A DNA stretch of 64,000 bases. Source: Limosilactobacillus alvi (GTDB lineage: Bacteria; Bacillota; Bacilli; Lactobacillales; Lactobacillaceae). Position numbers and translations under genes: made by a program. A model generated the notes under the pieces. It was not told the DNA's origin and made no database searches. It saw only the letters and a program-made list of their open reading frames with translations. Shown here in pieces: positions 34,683-45,273 of the stretch (position 1 is the first letter of the stretch; the number at the start of each line of letters is the position of its first letter). Where the stretch lies: assembly GCF_016900115.1 (NCBI RefSeq), contig NZ_JACJJQ010000005.1:1-64000 (forward strand). Reading direction: 5' to 3'.

Positions 34683-36491
34683 ATGGCACAAGTTGCAGTA
34701 ATGACCCCAGATGGTCAAGTTGAAAAAATTGAACGGGACGGCAATGACAAAGCCCTTACCGCCTTACGTCAAATGGCTGCTTTGATGTTGAAAGCCGCTT
34801 TAATTAAGGAATTTGATGGGATTCGCCTTGGCGCTTCTGTTGCCGAAGACGACCAATTCTACGTTGACTCTGACAAGGATGACCAACAAGTTTCCGCTGA
34901 CGAATTAGCTGGTCTGGAAGCCGCCATGAAGCAAATTGCTAAGGATGGCTTAAAGGTTGAATTCGCTGAAGTTGCTTTGGATGATGCCTTAGCCACTGCC
35001 GGTGACGACCAATTTACTAACGAACTCCTAAAGGAACACGCCCAAGACGGCAAGGTAGCCATGTACAAGCTGGGTGATGTTGCAATCATCGCTAATGCCC
35101 CAATCTTGGTTTACGCAAACGTAGTTAAGCACTACAAGCTCTTATCCGTTGCCGGAGCTTATTGGAAGGGGATGTCCTCTAATCCAATGCTTCAACGAAT
35201 TTACGGGACGGTCTTCTTTAACAACGATGACCTTGACGCTGATCTCAAAGCTCGTCAAGAAGCTAAGGAACGCGACCACCGGGTTATTGGGAACCAACTT
35301 GACCTCTTCTTCGTTGATCCTAAAGTTGGTGCTGGTTTACCATATTGGATGCCTAAGGGTTCTACCATTCGGCGGACAATCGAACGTTACATTATTGACC
35401 GGGAAGTCGCTGACGACTACGAACACGTTTACACCCCAGTTTTAATGAACCTGGATGCTTACAAGACATCTGGTCACTGGCAACACTACCGCGACGACAT
35501 GTTCCCACCAATGGACATGGGTGATGGTGAAATGCTTGAATTACGGCCAATGAACTGCCCATCCCATATTCAAGTTTACAAACACCACATTCGTTCCTAC
35601 CGGGATCTTCCACTTCGTATTGCTGAACTTGGAATGATGCACCGTTACGAAAAGTCCGGGGCCCTTTCTGGTTTGCAACGGGTTCGTGAAATGACCTTGA
35701 ACGACGGTCACACCTTCGTTGCTTTGAACCAAATTCAAGATGAATTTGCCAAGATCTTAAAGTTGATCATGAGTGTTTATCGTGACTTCGACATTACGGA
35801 CTACACTTTCCGGCTTTCCTACCGGGATCCTAAGAACACGGAAAAGTACTACGCTAATGACGAAATGTGGGAACAAGCCCAAAAGATGTTAAAGGGTGCT
35901 ATGGACGACCTTGGCCTTGATTACTACGAAGCTGAAGGGGAAGCTGCCTTCTACGGTCCAAAGCTTGATATTCAAACTAAGACGGCCCTTGGTAACGAAG
36001 AAACGATGTCTACCATCCAATTAGACTTCATGTTGCCAGAACGGTTTGACCTTCACTACGTTGGGGAAGATGGTAAGCAACACCGGCCAGTTATGATCCA
36101 CCGGGGAGTTGTCGGGACGATGGAACGGTTCATCGCTTACTTAACGGAAATCTATAAGGGAGCCTTCCCTACTTGGCTAGCACCACAACAAGTAACGATC
36201 ATTCCGGTTTCTGATGACAAGCATGGTGAATACGCCGACAAGTTAGCTGCCCAAATGAAGGCCGCTAACATCCGAGTTAAGGTTGACCACCGGAACGAAA
36301 AGATGGGTTACAAGATTCGGGAAGCTCAAACCCAAAAGGTTCCTTACACCTTAGTTGTTGGGGACGATGAAATGGCTAATGAATCAGTTTCTGTTCGGAA
36401 GTACGGTGAACAAGACCAAATTAGCATGAGCAAGCAAGCCTTCCTTGATGAAATCTTGCAAGACATTGCTAACTACTCCCGGGAAAACTAA
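34683..36491 (+). CDS. thrS: Threonyl-tRNA synthetase lacking TGS and with a degenerate editing domain
   Basis: The 602-residue enzyme charges tRNA-Thr. The catalytic core is intact: [16 protein letters not shown] near residue 285 (zinc Cys), motif 2 [26 protein letters not shown] (zinc His), and motif 3 [16 protein letters not shown] (zinc His) near residue 475. An anticodon-binding domain fills the last 110 residues. Usual bacterial ThrRS has about 640-650 residues with an N-terminal TGS domain; here only about 20 residues precede the second domain. That domain keeps the family's downstream anchor [20 protein letters not shown] but lacks the HxxxH and CxxxH editing residues: the expected HSTAHLMAQ region reads [10 protein letters not shown] and the CRGVH region reads IIANAPILV. 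The gene is T-box controlled. RBS AAGGAGAG. Confidence 0.92.
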   Translation: MAQVAVMTPDGQVEKIERDGNDKALTALRQMAALMLKAALIKEFDGIRLGASVAEDDQFYVDSDKDDQQVSADELAGLEAAMKQIAKDGLKVEFAEVALDDALATAGDDQFTNELLKEHAQDGKVAMYKLGDVAIIANAPILVYANVVKHYKLLSVAGAYWKGMSSNPMLQRIYGTVFFNNDDLDADLKARQEAKERDHRVIGNQLDLFFVDPKVGAGLPYWMPKGSTIRRTIERYIIDREVADDYEHVYTPVLMNLDAYKTSGHWQHYRDDMFPPMDMGDGEMLELRPMNCPSHIQVYKHHIRSYRDLPLRIAELGMMHRYEKSGALSGLQRVREMTLNDGHTFVALNQIQDEFAKILKLIMSVYRDFDITDYTFRLSYRDPKNTEKYYANDEMWEQAQKMLKGAMDDLGLDYYEAEGEAAFYGPKLDIQTKTALGNEETMSTIQLDFMLPERFDLHYVGEDGKQHRPVMIHRGVVGTMERFIAYLTEIYKGAFPTWLAPQQVTIIPVSDDKHGEYADKLAAQMKAANIRVKVDHRNEKMGYKIREAQTQKVPYTLVVGDDEMANESVSVRKYGEQDQISMSKQAFLDEILQDIANYSREN

Positions 36492-36519
36492 ATTCTCAAC
36501 CGTAGTTACTGTATACTAA

Positions 36520-36620
36520 AAAGAGGGAGCCAGGAAGAAACAAGAGTTTCTTCCTGGCTCCCTCTTTCATCTCCGAATATTACACAGAAACTATGCGGTC
36601 AAGGCAATACTGCCTTCCTT
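36520..36620. repeat. Partial copy of the intergenic element, thrS-lepB terminator
   Basis: A perfect 20-bp stem (AGAGGGAGCCAGGAAGAAAC at 36522-36541, loop AAGA, complement 36546-36565) is followed by CATCTCCGAATATTACACAG and a short degraded tail. It lies between the convergent thrS and lepB genes and can end both transcripts. Confidence 0.85.
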
Positions 36621-36638
36621 ATCCTTTCCAGATCTTAT

Positions 36639-37247
36639 CTAATTAGCTTGGAAATAATGCTTCCACTCATCATTAACGTTGCTCTTTTTAGTCTGATTTC
36701 CTGACCAGAAACCAACATGCACAACTCCAAGAAGCTTACTCTTTGGAACAAAACCATAGTACCGACTATCGTTAGAAACGCTCCGGTGATCCCCAAGAAC
36801 AAAGTATTCTCCAGCTGGCACCTTTGTTGTGCCACTATTCTTTAGCCAACTATTCTGAACGGAAATTGACTTTAACGTCCAATTCCCAGTTCCTTCTTTC
36901 CGCTGATACTTATTAATATAGCTTTGCCGAACTAACTTGCCATTAACATAGAGTTTCCCATTCTTCGCTTCAACCGTATCCCCAGGTAAGCCAATTACCC
37001 GCTTAACGTAGTAAGTCTTCTGGGAAACTTGTGGATCAACACCATTAGCATCAAAGACAACCACACTTCCCCGGTGGATCTTTGCTTGTTTCCAAGTGAT
37101 GACTCGTTCATTGTTTTGTAAATTTGGGAGCATTGACGGTCCATCAACCCGAACTGGCTGTAATACAAAGGCCCGGATTAAAAAGGCAATTAATAATCCA
37201 ATTACCACTGGGATAACCCAGCTCATAACCTGTTTAAATGCTTTCAT
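36639..37247 (-). CDS. lepB: Signal peptidase I
   Basis: This 202-residue membrane protease removes signal peptides. A single N-terminal membrane segment (VIPVVIGLLIAFLIRAFVL) is followed by the catalytic Ser in VDGPSMLP near residue 38, catalytic Lys in YYVKRVIGLPGD near residue 81, and GDHRSVSNDSRYYG near residue 152, all in family order. It is leftward, downstream of murE by 65 nt. The convergent repeat-type terminator follows. Confidence 0.95.
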   Translation of the reverse strand: MKAFKQVMSWVIPVVIGLLIAFLIRAFVLQPVRVDGPSMLPNLQNNERVITWKQAKIHRGSVVVFDANGVDPQVSQKTYYVKRVIGLPGDTVEAKNGKLYVNGKLVRQSYINKYQRKEGTGNWTLKSISVQNSWLKNSGTTKVPAGEYFVLGDHRSVSNDSRYYGFVPKSKLLGVVHVGFWSGNQTKKSNVNDEWKHYFQAN

Positions 37248-37311
37248 AAAGTTTTCTCCTCGTCCATTTTAACTCATCTTTTATGATAGCCTGATCAGCC
37301 TAATTTAACCA

Positions 37312-38856
37312 CTATTTTTTTGGTTGTGCTCCTAGTTTTTCGATTACTTGCTTAGCAACTACCAAGTCACTCGGGTAAGGTAAGTCTTGGCCCTTAACCT
37401 TTTGGTAGGCATCAGCCCCTTTCCCAGCAATTACTACCATATCATTTTTACTCATCGTAATGGCCTTTTCAATTGCTGATGCCCGATCAGCAATATATTC
37501 AACGTGACCAACTTGATCATGATCAATATGGCGGTCAATTTCTTCGGCAATTGCTTTCGGATCTTCGAATCCAGGATCATCAGTGGTCAAAATTACGTAA
37601 TCAGCCCGTTCTTCGGAAAGCGCCTTACCAAAGCCTTGTCGCCGCGAAATTCCTTTATCCCCAGTTGCCCCGAGAACGACAATTACTCGATCTTCTTTCG
37701 TTTGAGTTTGGGCCCGTAAAAAAGCCACCAACCGCTTTACACTGGCGTAATCATGGGCGTAGTCAATGTAAACTGTGCCGTGGCCCTTAGTTGGTAAAAC
37801 TTCCATCCGACCTGGAATGTGAGTCTGCTTTAAGGCCGCTTGAATCATTGGTGCCGTGGCCCCGGCTAAACCAGCTGAAATAATCGCTGCCGTGGCATTA
37901 CCTTCATTGTAGTCACCAGGAACACTTGCTACGTATTCACCAGTTAAAGCCAATTCTTGGGCCTTTTGACTCTTAGCTTGTAATTCAAATTTTGATTCTG
38001 CCAGGTTACTTTCCAAAGAATGATAAACAAAGTCCACCCCTGGTTGTTCGGTTTGACTAAAGACAAAAATCTTATCTGGATCCGTGGTTGCCTTCGCTGC
38101 TTGGAGTAATTGATCAAAAACTTCAATTTCCCGGTTAATGATGCAGACCTTGGCATTTACCAACAGTTGTTCCTTGCAATACAAATAGTTTGCAAAGGTT
38201 GGATGTTCATTACGACCAATGTGGTCTGGGCTGATGTTAAGGAAGATCCCAACATCAAATTTTAATCCGTAGACCCGGTTCTTTAAGTACGACTGGGAGG
38301 AAACTTCCATTACTAAATGGTTCATCCCATTATCAACGGCTTCCCGCATATCCGCAAATAAATCCATCGACTCGGGAGTGGTTAACTTCGACTTAAAGGT
38401 TTGATCAGGTTTGGGGCCTAAAACCGTATTTAAAGTCGAAATTAAAGCGGTCTTCTTTGCCGTACTCGTTTCTAAAGCATTCGTCGTAAAGTAAGCGGTA
38501 GTTGTTTTCCCCTTGGTACCTGTAATTCCAATCACAAAAAGTTCATTTTGTGGATAATCGTAAAAAGCCGCTGATAATAATGCCATTGCCTTTTGATCAT
38601 CTTTGACTATAATCCCGGTTACTGGCTGATCGTAAGCTTGCATAGCGACATAAGCAACCGCCCCTTTTTCGACGGCAAGAGCTAGGTATTGAGGTTGAAA
38701 ACCAACCCCCTTACAGAAAAAGAGGGTGTTAGCTGTCTTTACCTTCCGCGAATCATACTCAACCGCTTGAAACTCGGTTGCATTTTGATTAACAACTGTA
38801 ACTAAGAGATCGTGCTCTTTCAATAAAGCTACGGCCTCCGTTAGGGTTAAACTCAT
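37312..38856 (-). CDS. murE: UDP-N-acetylmuramyl-tripeptide synthetase (MurE)
   Basis: The 514-residue ligase adds the third amino acid to UDP-MurNAc-L-Ala-D-Glu. It has an N-terminal Mur domain, ATP loop VIGITGTKGKTTTAYFTTNA near residue 108, NISPDHIGRNEHPTF, and a C-terminal domain with GATGDKGISRR and TTDDPGFEDP near residue 410. The DDPG replaces the DNPR that marks diaminopimelate enzymes, so a different diamino acid (L-Lys or L-Orn) is expected. ATG 38856 with GGAGGAATTG upstream is chosen. Confidence 0.93.
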   Translation of the reverse strand: MSLTLTEAVALLKEHDLLVTVVNQNATEFQAVEYDSRKVKTANTLFFCKGVGFQPQYLALAVEKGAVAYVAMQAYDQPVTGIIVKDDQKAMALLSAAFYDYPQNELFVIGITGTKGKTTTAYFTTNALETSTAKKTALISTLNTVLGPKPDQTFKSKLTTPESMDLFADMREAVDNGMNHLVMEVSSQSYLKNRVYGLKFDVGIFLNISPDHIGRNEHPTFANYLYCKEQLLVNAKVCIINREIEVFDQLLQAAKATTDPDKIFVFSQTEQPGVDFVYHSLESNLAESKFELQAKSQKAQELALTGEYVASVPGDYNEGNATAAIISAGLAGATAPMIQAALKQTHIPGRMEVLPTKGHGTVYIDYAHDYASVKRLVAFLRAQTQTKEDRVIVVLGATGDKGISRRQGFGKALSEERADYVILTTDDPGFEDPKAIAEEIDRHIDHDQVGHVEYIADRASAIEKAITMSKNDMVVIAGKGADAYQKVKGQDLPYPSDLVVAKQVIEKLGAQPKK

Positions 38857-38920
38857 TGGATCAATTCCTCCGCTTGTTAAATTCACTAATTTTAATTTTA
38901 CAACATTTAACCAATAAAAT

Positions 38921-38968
38921 AAGCCCTGCTAACTCGACTTTCGACCTTAGCAGGGCTTTATTTAAATT
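38921..38968 (-). terminator. Terminator of asnB
   Basis: AAATAAGCCCTGCTAA near 38922-38937 pairs with TTAGCAGGGCTTTATTT at 38952-38968; T-rich flank follows on the minus strand. The right arm overlaps the asnB stop codon by 2 nt. Confidence 0.85.
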
Positions 38969-40880
38969 AGGCTTTAGCACCAGCCTTAACTAAGTTAACT
39001 TCTTCGTGGGGGTTAAAGTTATCAATAAAGTAAAGCTTGTACCAAACTAGGAAGGTGTAGATCGTCCAAATCTTCCGTCGATCATCGGTCTTACCTTCAA
39101 AGTTATCTTGGGCCATCTTCAAAATCTTTTCTTGATCAAAGAATTCACTAACGAAGTCTTGCTTCAAAATTTCAACAATTTCTTCGTAGAAGTCCTTTTG
39201 CCGTAACCATTCACGGACAGGTACTGGAAAACCAAGTTTTTCCCGTGTTGCCCATTCTTCTGGTAAGTGGCGGTTCGCTGCCATCCGGAAAGCCCACTTC
39301 GTTCCTTGATCAGTCATCAAATACTTGGCTGGGGTGTGGCCAGCAACCTTCATCATTTCCTTATCTAACAATGGTACCCGGAGTTCCAAGGAGTTGGCCA
39401 TACTCATCTTGTCGGCCTTTAATAAGATGTCACCTGGCATCCATTGGTGAATATCTAAGTATTGTTTCTTCGAAAGTTCTGGTACGTCTCGATCATCAAT
39501 TTTATCGTAGGTCTTATCGACGATCGCTTGAACACTTGGCGCATCGTTAAATTCGGGTTGTAAAATAGCTTCGGCTTCTTCAGGAGTGAAGACCCGGGCT
39601 TGCCCAATAAAGGAATCCCGTGCGGCTGCTAGGTTATTGTACATGTGTAAACGACCATGGAAGTTCTTATGGTGCTTTAACCAGTTGGCAATCTTTTGCC
39701 GCTTAGCCTTTGGAAGCTTTTTTAATTGATCGGTTAACCACTTAATTGCCTTGGAGTTAGTGTTGTAACCATAAGCTGTATAACCAGCAAATAGTTCATC
39801 GGCCCCTTCCCCAGACAACATTGCCTTGTAACCGTTGTCCTTTGCTAGCTTCGTCAAGAAGTACAATGGGACTACCGATGGATTAGAATCTGGTTCATCT
39901 AAATAGTATTGAATTAATGGGAACTTATGGAAAGCTTCATCATTTGTCAACTTAGCATCGGTATTCTTTAAGTTTAATTTTGCCGCTAATTCCCGGGCTT
40001 GTTTGGTTTCATCATATCCTTGGTCAAACCCAATTGAGAAGGTTTCGTCTGGGCGCATCATCGCCGTAACGTAACTTGAATCGACCCCGGCTGATAAGAA
40101 AGAACCAACCTTAATCCCATCGTCAGCGAAAGAGTGGGCCTTAACGGATTCGGAAACTGCCGCCTCAATCTTATCAACGGCTTCATCAAAACTTTCATCA
40201 TCCGCATCAAATTCCGCATCCCAGTATTGCTTCATGGTGAACTTTCCATCCTGGTAGTGGAAAAAGTGGCCTTCTGGCAACTTGTAAATGCCCTTAAAGA
40301 AAGTTTCGTCAGTTGCTGGGTATTGGAAAGTCATGTATGGCTTTAAGGCCTTTTTATTTAATTGTTTTTCAAAATTTGGGTGGTCAAGGAATGACTTAAT
40401 TTCTGACCCCACAAAGAAGGTCCCATTCATTTTACCGTAGTAAAGTGGCTTGATGCCAAAGTGGTCCCGGGCCCCAAAGAGTTCTTGCTTTTCCCGATCC
40501 CAAATCAAGAAAGCAAACATCCCCCGCAACCGCTTCGTAACATCTTCACCCCATTCTTCATACCCATGAAGAATAACTTCTGTATCAGCGTGGGTGGAGA
40601 AATGGTGGCCCAAGTTAATTAATTCTTCCCGAAGGGGCCTAAAATTATAGATTTCACCATTAAAGGTGATTGCCATTGAGTCGTTTTCGTTAAAAATTGG
40701 TTGATTCCCACTCTTAACATCTACAAAACTTAACCGGCGGAATCCCATCGCAACCCCTTCGTCAACAAAGTGGCCGGAGTCATCTGGCCCCCGGTGAATA
40801 ATTCGGTTCATCATCGTTTGGATTAAACTATCCTTCACTTGTGGCGCTTCATTGTCCACAAACGTAACGATTCCACACAT
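38967..40880 (-). CDS. asnB: Asparagine synthase (glutamine-hydrolysing)
   Basis: The 637-residue enzyme makes asparagine from aspartate, glutamine and ATP. Cys2 of the N-terminal glutaminase domain is exposed after Met removal (MCGIVTFVDN), with IIHRGPDDSG near residue 28 and MAITFNGEIYNFRPLREELI near residue 68. The synthetase half has FLSAGVDSSYV near residue 262, where the PPi loop SGGxDS is SAGVDS, and LSGEGADELFAGYTAYGYN near residue 357. It is a single leftward gene between murE and mnmG. Confidence 0.95.
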   Translation of the reverse strand: MCGIVTFVDNEAPQVKDSLIQTMMNRIIHRGPDDSGHFVDEGVAMGFRRLSFVDVKSGNQPIFNENDSMAITFNGEIYNFRPLREELINLGHHFSTHADTEVILHGYEEWGEDVTKRLRGMFAFLIWDREKQELFGARDHFGIKPLYYGKMNGTFFVGSEIKSFLDHPNFEKQLNKKALKPYMTFQYPATDETFFKGIYKLPEGHFFHYQDGKFTMKQYWDAEFDADDESFDEAVDKIEAAVSESVKAHSFADDGIKVGSFLSAGVDSSYVTAMMRPDETFSIGFDQGYDETKQARELAAKLNLKNTDAKLTNDEAFHKFPLIQYYLDEPDSNPSVVPLYFLTKLAKDNGYKAMLSGEGADELFAGYTAYGYNTNSKAIKWLTDQLKKLPKAKRQKIANWLKHHKNFHGRLHMYNNLAAARDSFIGQARVFTPEEAEAILQPEFNDAPSVQAIVDKTYDKIDDRDVPELSKKQYLDIHQWMPGDILLKADKMSMANSLELRVPLLDKEMMKVAGHTPAKYLMTDQGTKWAFRMAANRHLPEEWATREKLGFPVPVREWLRQKDFYEEIVEILKQDFVSEFFDQEKILKMAQDNFEGKTDDRRKIWTIYTFLVWYKLYFIDNFNPHEEVNLVKAGAKA

Positions 40881-41017
40881 TAAATTTCAACTCCCATTCA
40901 CTCAAATTTACGTTAACCCTTAAAAGCCAATCATAACCGTTTTTTAGATATGCTTCAATCAATTTTTCAATTCTTTACTTGATCTTTGCATATTTTAACC
41001 TGGTTCTTAGTTGGTAT

Positions 41018-42940
41018 CTACTTTTTAGTTTCTGTCTTCTTGTGGCCTTGCTGGACGTAGACACTCAAAATTGCCAAGTCGGCTGGGTTAACCCCGGAAA
41101 TCCGGGAAGCTTGGGCTAAGGTCTCTGGTCGAATCTTTTCCAACTTTTGCCGGCCCTCGGTTGCTAAACCGTCAACTCGGCTGTAGTCGATGTTAGCCGG
41201 AATCTTCTTCGCTTCCATCCGCTTTAAACGGTTAACCTTAACCTCTTCTTTCTTGATATAACCTTCGTACTTCAGTTGAATTTCAACCTGTTCCTTTGCT
41301 TGCCGATCAAGTGGTTTGGCTGGTGCATCAATAAAGTCCATTAAACGATCATATGTTACATATGGCCGCTTTAAGAAGGCCGCTGCCGTTAAGGAATCCT
41401 TTAAGGCATGATCACCATGAGCTTGGATAAAGTCATCGGCGGCGGAACCCGGCTTAATCCGGATATTACCCAACCGATCAATTTCTGATCTTACTGTAGC
41501 CTTCTTTACTTCCATCTTTGCCAGACGCTCATCGGAAACTAAGCCAAGGTCATGCCCTTTTTCCATCAAGCGGAAATCGGCATTATCGTGCCGTAGAATC
41601 AACCGGTATTCGGCCCGACTAGTTAAAAGTCGGTATGGTTCTTTCGTTCCCTTCGTAACTAAGTCATCAATCATAACCCCGATGTAGGCATCAGAGCGCT
41701 TTAAAACAAATGGTTCCTTGCCAAGGGCCCGCCGACCAGCGTTAATCCCGGCAATTAAACCTTGACCCGCAGCTTCTTCATAGCCAGAAGTACCATTGGT
41801 TTGTCCGGCCGTATAAAGATTCTTTACCAACTTGGTTTCAAGAGTTGGATGCAATTGATGCGGGGCTACCACGTCATATTCAATTGCGTAACCTGGTCGC
41901 ATCATTTCAACCTTTTCTAGCCCCTTAATCTGGTGCAAAATTTTTTGTTGGATTTCTTCTGGGAAAGAAGTTGAAAGACCGTCAACGTAGTATTCGTCAG
42001 TATCACGTCCTTCTGGTTCTAAGAAGAGTTGGTGGCGGTCCTTATCCGCAAACCGAACAACCTTATCTTCAATTGATGGGCAATAACGTGGCCCAACCCC
42101 TTCGATCACCCCAGAGAACATTGGGGCCCGATCAAGATTATCTCGAATAATTTGGTGCACCGTTGGGTTGGTATAAGTTAACCAACAAGAAAGTTGATCC
42201 TTAACTGGGAGATAGGCACTATCCGGAGTATCAAAACTAAAGTGGTGTGGCGTTTCATCCCCCGGTTGTTCCTCAGTTGCCGCATAGTCAATTGTATTTC
42301 CGTTAACCCGTGGTGGCGTCCCGGTCTTAAACCGTTCAAGTTCAAAGCCAAGCCGTTCTAAGGCTTCAGAAAGTTTTACTGCTGACTTTGAATTGTTTGG
42401 ACCTGATTCATATTGAAGTTCCCCAATAATAATCTTGCCTCGAGCGGCCGTCCCAACCGTTAAAACAACTGCTTTGGCATGGTACCGAGCCCCAGTATTG
42501 GTAATCACCCCTTTGCATATGCCATCTTCAACAATCAGATCATCAACCGTTGCTTGGCGAAGCGTCAAGTTAGGTTCTTTTTCAATAGTTAACTTCATTT
42601 GTCGGTGGTAAGCATGCTTATCAGCCTGCGCCCGCAATGCCCGGACTGCCGGACCCTTCCCGGTGTTTAACATCCGCATTTGAACATAGGTCTTATCAAT
42701 GTTATGGCCCATTTCCCCCCCAAGGGCATCAATTTCACGGACTACAATCCCCTTAGCTGGTCCCCCCAAAGAAGGATTACATGGCATAAAGGCGACCATT
42801 TCCAAACTAATGGTTACTAATAAGGTCTTATTCCCCATCCGGGCCGCTGCTAAAGCCGCTTCGCTACCAGCATGGCCAGCTCCAACTACAATGACATCGT
42901 AACTTCCAGCTTCATATTGCTTTGCTTCTGAAACTTGCAT
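41018..42940 (-). CDS. mnmG: tRNA uridine 5-carboxymethylaminomethyl modification enzyme MnmG
   Basis: The 640-residue FAD protein works with MnmE to modify wobble uridine 34. The dinucleotide loop [19 protein letters not shown] lies near residue 18, and [20 protein letters not shown] near residue 54 contains the catalytic region. [20 protein letters not shown] near residue 370 is the conserved FAD C-terminal motif. It begins 7 nt after mnmE and forms the usual mnmE-mnmG pair. Confidence 0.97.
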   Translation of the reverse strand: MQVSEAKQYEAGSYDVIVVGAGHAGSEAALAAARMGNKTLLVTISLEMVAFMPCNPSLGGPAKGIVVREIDALGGEMGHNIDKTYVQMRMLNTGKGPAVRALRAQADKHAYHRQMKLTIEKEPNLTLRQATVDDLIVEDGICKGVITNTGARYHAKAVVLTVGTAARGKIIIGELQYESGPNNSKSAVKLSEALERLGFELERFKTGTPPRVNGNTIDYAATEEQPGDETPHHFSFDTPDSAYLPVKDQLSCWLTYTNPTVHQIIRDNLDRAPMFSGVIEGVGPRYCPSIEDKVVRFADKDRHQLFLEPEGRDTDEYYVDGLSTSFPEEIQQKILHQIKGLEKVEMMRPGYAIEYDVVAPHQLHPTLETKLVKNLYTAGQTNGTSGYEEAAGQGLIAGINAGRRALGKEPFVLKRSDAYIGVMIDDLVTKGTKEPYRLLTSRAEYRLILRHDNADFRLMEKGHDLGLVSDERLAKMEVKKATVRSEIDRLGNIRIKPGSAADDFIQAHGDHALKDSLTAAAFLKRPYVTYDRLMDFIDAPAKPLDRQAKEQVEIQLKYEGYIKKEEVKVNRLKRMEAKKIPANIDYSRVDGLATEGRQKLEKIRPETLAQASRISGVNPADLAILSVYVQQGHKKTETKK

Positions 42941-42947
42941 AATTCCC

Positions 42948-44336
42948 CTACTTTCCTAAGCAGAATTGACTGAAGAGTTGATCTAACAACTCATCTTGGT
43001 AACTATCCCCGGTAATTTCGCCTAAAAGATCCCAACACCGGGTCATATCAATTTGGACCAGATCAACTGGCATCCCATCAGCTAACCCCTTCAAAACGTC
43101 GTCTAAGGCTTCCTTTGCTTGGTGTAACAAACCAATATGCCGGGCGTTTGTTACCATTACATCCCCTTGATGACTTTCAATTCCTTGATTAAAGAAGAGA
43201 TGAGCAATTGTTTCGCCCAATTGGTCTACCCCAGTATGATCAGTAATTGATGTCTTAATTAATGGTGTATCACCCAACATTGCCTTTAATTGATTGGCAT
43301 CAACTTTAGTCGGTAAATCGGTCTTATTTAAAATCACAATTCGGGACTTCTTTTCGGTTGCCGTTAACAATTGTTGGTCTTCTCCCGTTAATTCCCGCGA
43401 AGCATCGATTAACAAGAGAACTAAATCCGCCGCGTTTAAGGCCTGCCGACTTCGTTCAACCCCAATTTTTTCAACTTGATCATCGGTTTTACGAATTCCG
43501 GCAGTATCAATCAAACGTAAGGGAACACCATTAACGTTGACATATTCTTCGATCACATCCCGAGTTGTTCCCGCTACACTAGTAACGATTGCCTTATCTT
43601 CATGTAGCAAGGTGTTTAATAAACTAGACTTACCAACATTTGGCCGGCCAATAATTGCCGTCGCTAAGCCGTCCCGTAAAACCTTGCCTTGCTTAGCTGA
43701 TTGCAACAAAGCGACTAAGTGTTGTCGCACTTCAGTTGCCTTTTCTTTTAACATTTGGCTAGTCATCTCTTCGACCGCATCATATTCTGGATAATCAATG
43801 TTCACTTCAACTTGAGCTAGCACATCTAAGATATCCTGTCGTAGCTTTTTAATTAAACGGGAAAGGTCACCATCTAATTGGTTCAAAGCAACTTGCATTG
43901 ATTGATCAGTTTTTGCCCGTATCAAGTCCATTACCGCTTCGGCTTGGGAAAGGTCTAACCGCCCGTTCAAAAAGGCCCGCTTAGTAAATTCCCCGGGTTC
44001 CGCTAACCGTGCTCCGTGACTCAAAACTAATTGGAGGGTCCGATTAGTTGCTAGTAACCCCCCGTGGCAATTAATTTCAACAACGTCTTCTTTAGTGTAG
44101 GTTTTCGGCGCTAACATTACCGAAACCATCACTTCGTCAACTTCTTCTTGCGTCTCAGGATCGATAATATGACCGTAATTAATGGTATGGCTAGCAACCT
44201 TCGTAAGGTCCCGATCTTTAACAAGTTGATTAGCAACCTGTAGGGCATCACTTCCACTAATCCGGATTATCGAAATTCCACCTTCGCCGGCCGGCGTCGA
44301 AATAGCCGCAATCGTATCAAACTCTGAATTTGCCAC
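42948..44336 (-). CDS. mnmE: tRNA modification GTPase MnmE
   Basis: This 462-residue GTPase has an N-terminal tetrahydrofolate domain ([20 protein letters not shown]), a helical domain, and an inserted G domain with [14 protein letters not shown] near residue 230 (G1), DTAGIRKT (G3) and NKTD (G4). It ends FSQFCLGK, with the CxGK motif that is essential for the modification reaction. It is leftward, first of the mnmE-mnmG pair. Confidence 0.97.
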   Translation of the reverse strand: MANSEFDTIAAISTPAGEGGISIIRISGSDALQVANQLVKDRDLTKVASHTINYGHIIDPETQEEVDEVMVSVMLAPKTYTKEDVVEINCHGGLLATNRTLQLVLSHGARLAEPGEFTKRAFLNGRLDLSQAEAVMDLIRAKTDQSMQVALNQLDGDLSRLIKKLRQDILDVLAQVEVNIDYPEYDAVEEMTSQMLKEKATEVRQHLVALLQSAKQGKVLRDGLATAIIGRPNVGKSSLLNTLLHEDKAIVTSVAGTTRDVIEEYVNVNGVPLRLIDTAGIRKTDDQVEKIGVERSRQALNAADLVLLLIDASRELTGEDQQLLTATEKKSRIVILNKTDLPTKVDANQLKAMLGDTPLIKTSITDHTGVDQLGETIAHLFFNQGIESHQGDVMVTNARHIGLLHQAKEALDDVLKGLADGMPVDLVQIDMTRCWDLLGEITGDSYQDELLDQLFSQFCLGK

Positions 44337-44359
44337 TATTATCTTCCTTTCTGCTAATA

Positions 44360-44420
44360 AAAAAAGTGCTCATCCCCAGCCAACTGAACTACTCAGTTAC
44401 CATGGTCAAAGCACTTTCAC
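44360..44420. repeat. Fragment of the intergenic element between jag and mnmE
   Basis: AAAGTGCT near 44364 pairs with AGCACTTT near 44408. The loop contains CTACTCAGTTACCATGGTCA, similar to the TTACTCAGTAACTAAGGTCA stretch of the dispersed element. On the minus strand it is followed by TTTTTATT, so it is a probable terminator after jag. Homology is short. Confidence 0.5.
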
Positions 44421-44504
44421 TACTCTAACGAATTGATCCGATTTATTTTTAACACCGTTATTTTAGTAATGTCCCTTGGAAAAGTCAAGCCTTACGTTTT
44501 AGGG

Positions 44505-45272
44505 CTATTTAGAGGCAATCACAATACTCCGATACGGTTCGCGACCGTGAGAATATGTCTTAACTAACGGTTCTTTTTCAAGCATTTGGTGAAGAAATTT
44601 CCGTTCGCGAGCTGGCATTGGATCAAGAAAAACAGCCTGGTGACTAGCGATTACCCGGGTAACGCTTTGCTGACCTAGTTTAGTTAACGCTCGTTTACGC
44701 CGTTCCCGATAATCCCCAACATTTAACCATACCTGCGGATCCTTAACACCATGATAAATTAAGAACGTGGTCGCCACGACCTCCATGGCGTTAAGCCGCC
44801 GCCCATGATACCCAACGACTTTTCCAGGTTCTGCCGTCGTTAGATCAATTTTTAAATCGTGAACGGTTTGTTGTGTAATTTGAGGCTGAACTTCGACGCC
44901 CAATTGCTTAAAAACATCAATTAGGTAATCAACCAAAGCTAAACTTTCCGTCTTCATTTTGGCCAAATTAGCTTCATAATGCCGTTTGTTTTCTAACTGT
45001 TCTCGTTCCTTATCAGTTAGTGATTGAACTGTTTCCGCTTCATCCCTTGAACTAGGCTTTAGGGGAGTCAGAACTGGTTTATGATCACTTTTGATCACCG
45101 ATAAGGTTATCGGCTTGGTTGCTTCAATAATTGCTGGCTGTCGAAATAAGCCCAACCATCCCTTTTTAGGGGCTTGAATTAATTTAAAAGTTAGTTTATC
45201 AACGGTACATCCCAGCTGAATAGCAGCGGCGGCCTTTGCTTGCTCAACCGTTTTGCCTTCAAATCTTGCCAT
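44505..45272 (-). CDS. jag: RNA-binding protein Jag/KhpB
   Basis: The 255-residue protein has a Jag-N domain (MARFEGKTVEQAKAAAAIQL, including KKGWLGLF near residue 35), a middle KH domain (PGKVVGYHGRRLNAMEVVA near residue 155) and an R3H domain with RERKFLHQMLE near the end. It binds RNA and affects cell division and wall synthesis in Firmicutes. ATG 45272 is one base after the yidC stop (TAAGATG); the longer frame to 45419 lies inside yidC. Confidence 0.95.
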   Translation of the reverse strand: MARFEGKTVEQAKAAAAIQLGCTVDKLTFKLIQAPKKGWLGLFRQPAIIEATKPITLSVIKSDHKPVLTPLKPSSRDEAETVQSLTDKEREQLENKRHYEANLAKMKTESLALVDYLIDVFKQLGVEVQPQITQQTVHDLKIDLTTAEPGKVVGYHGRRLNAMEVVATTFLIYHGVKDPQVWLNVGDYRERRKRALTKLGQQSVTRVIASHQAVFLDPMPARERKFLHQMLEKEPLVKTYSHGREPYRSIVIASK

Positions 45273-45273
45273 C

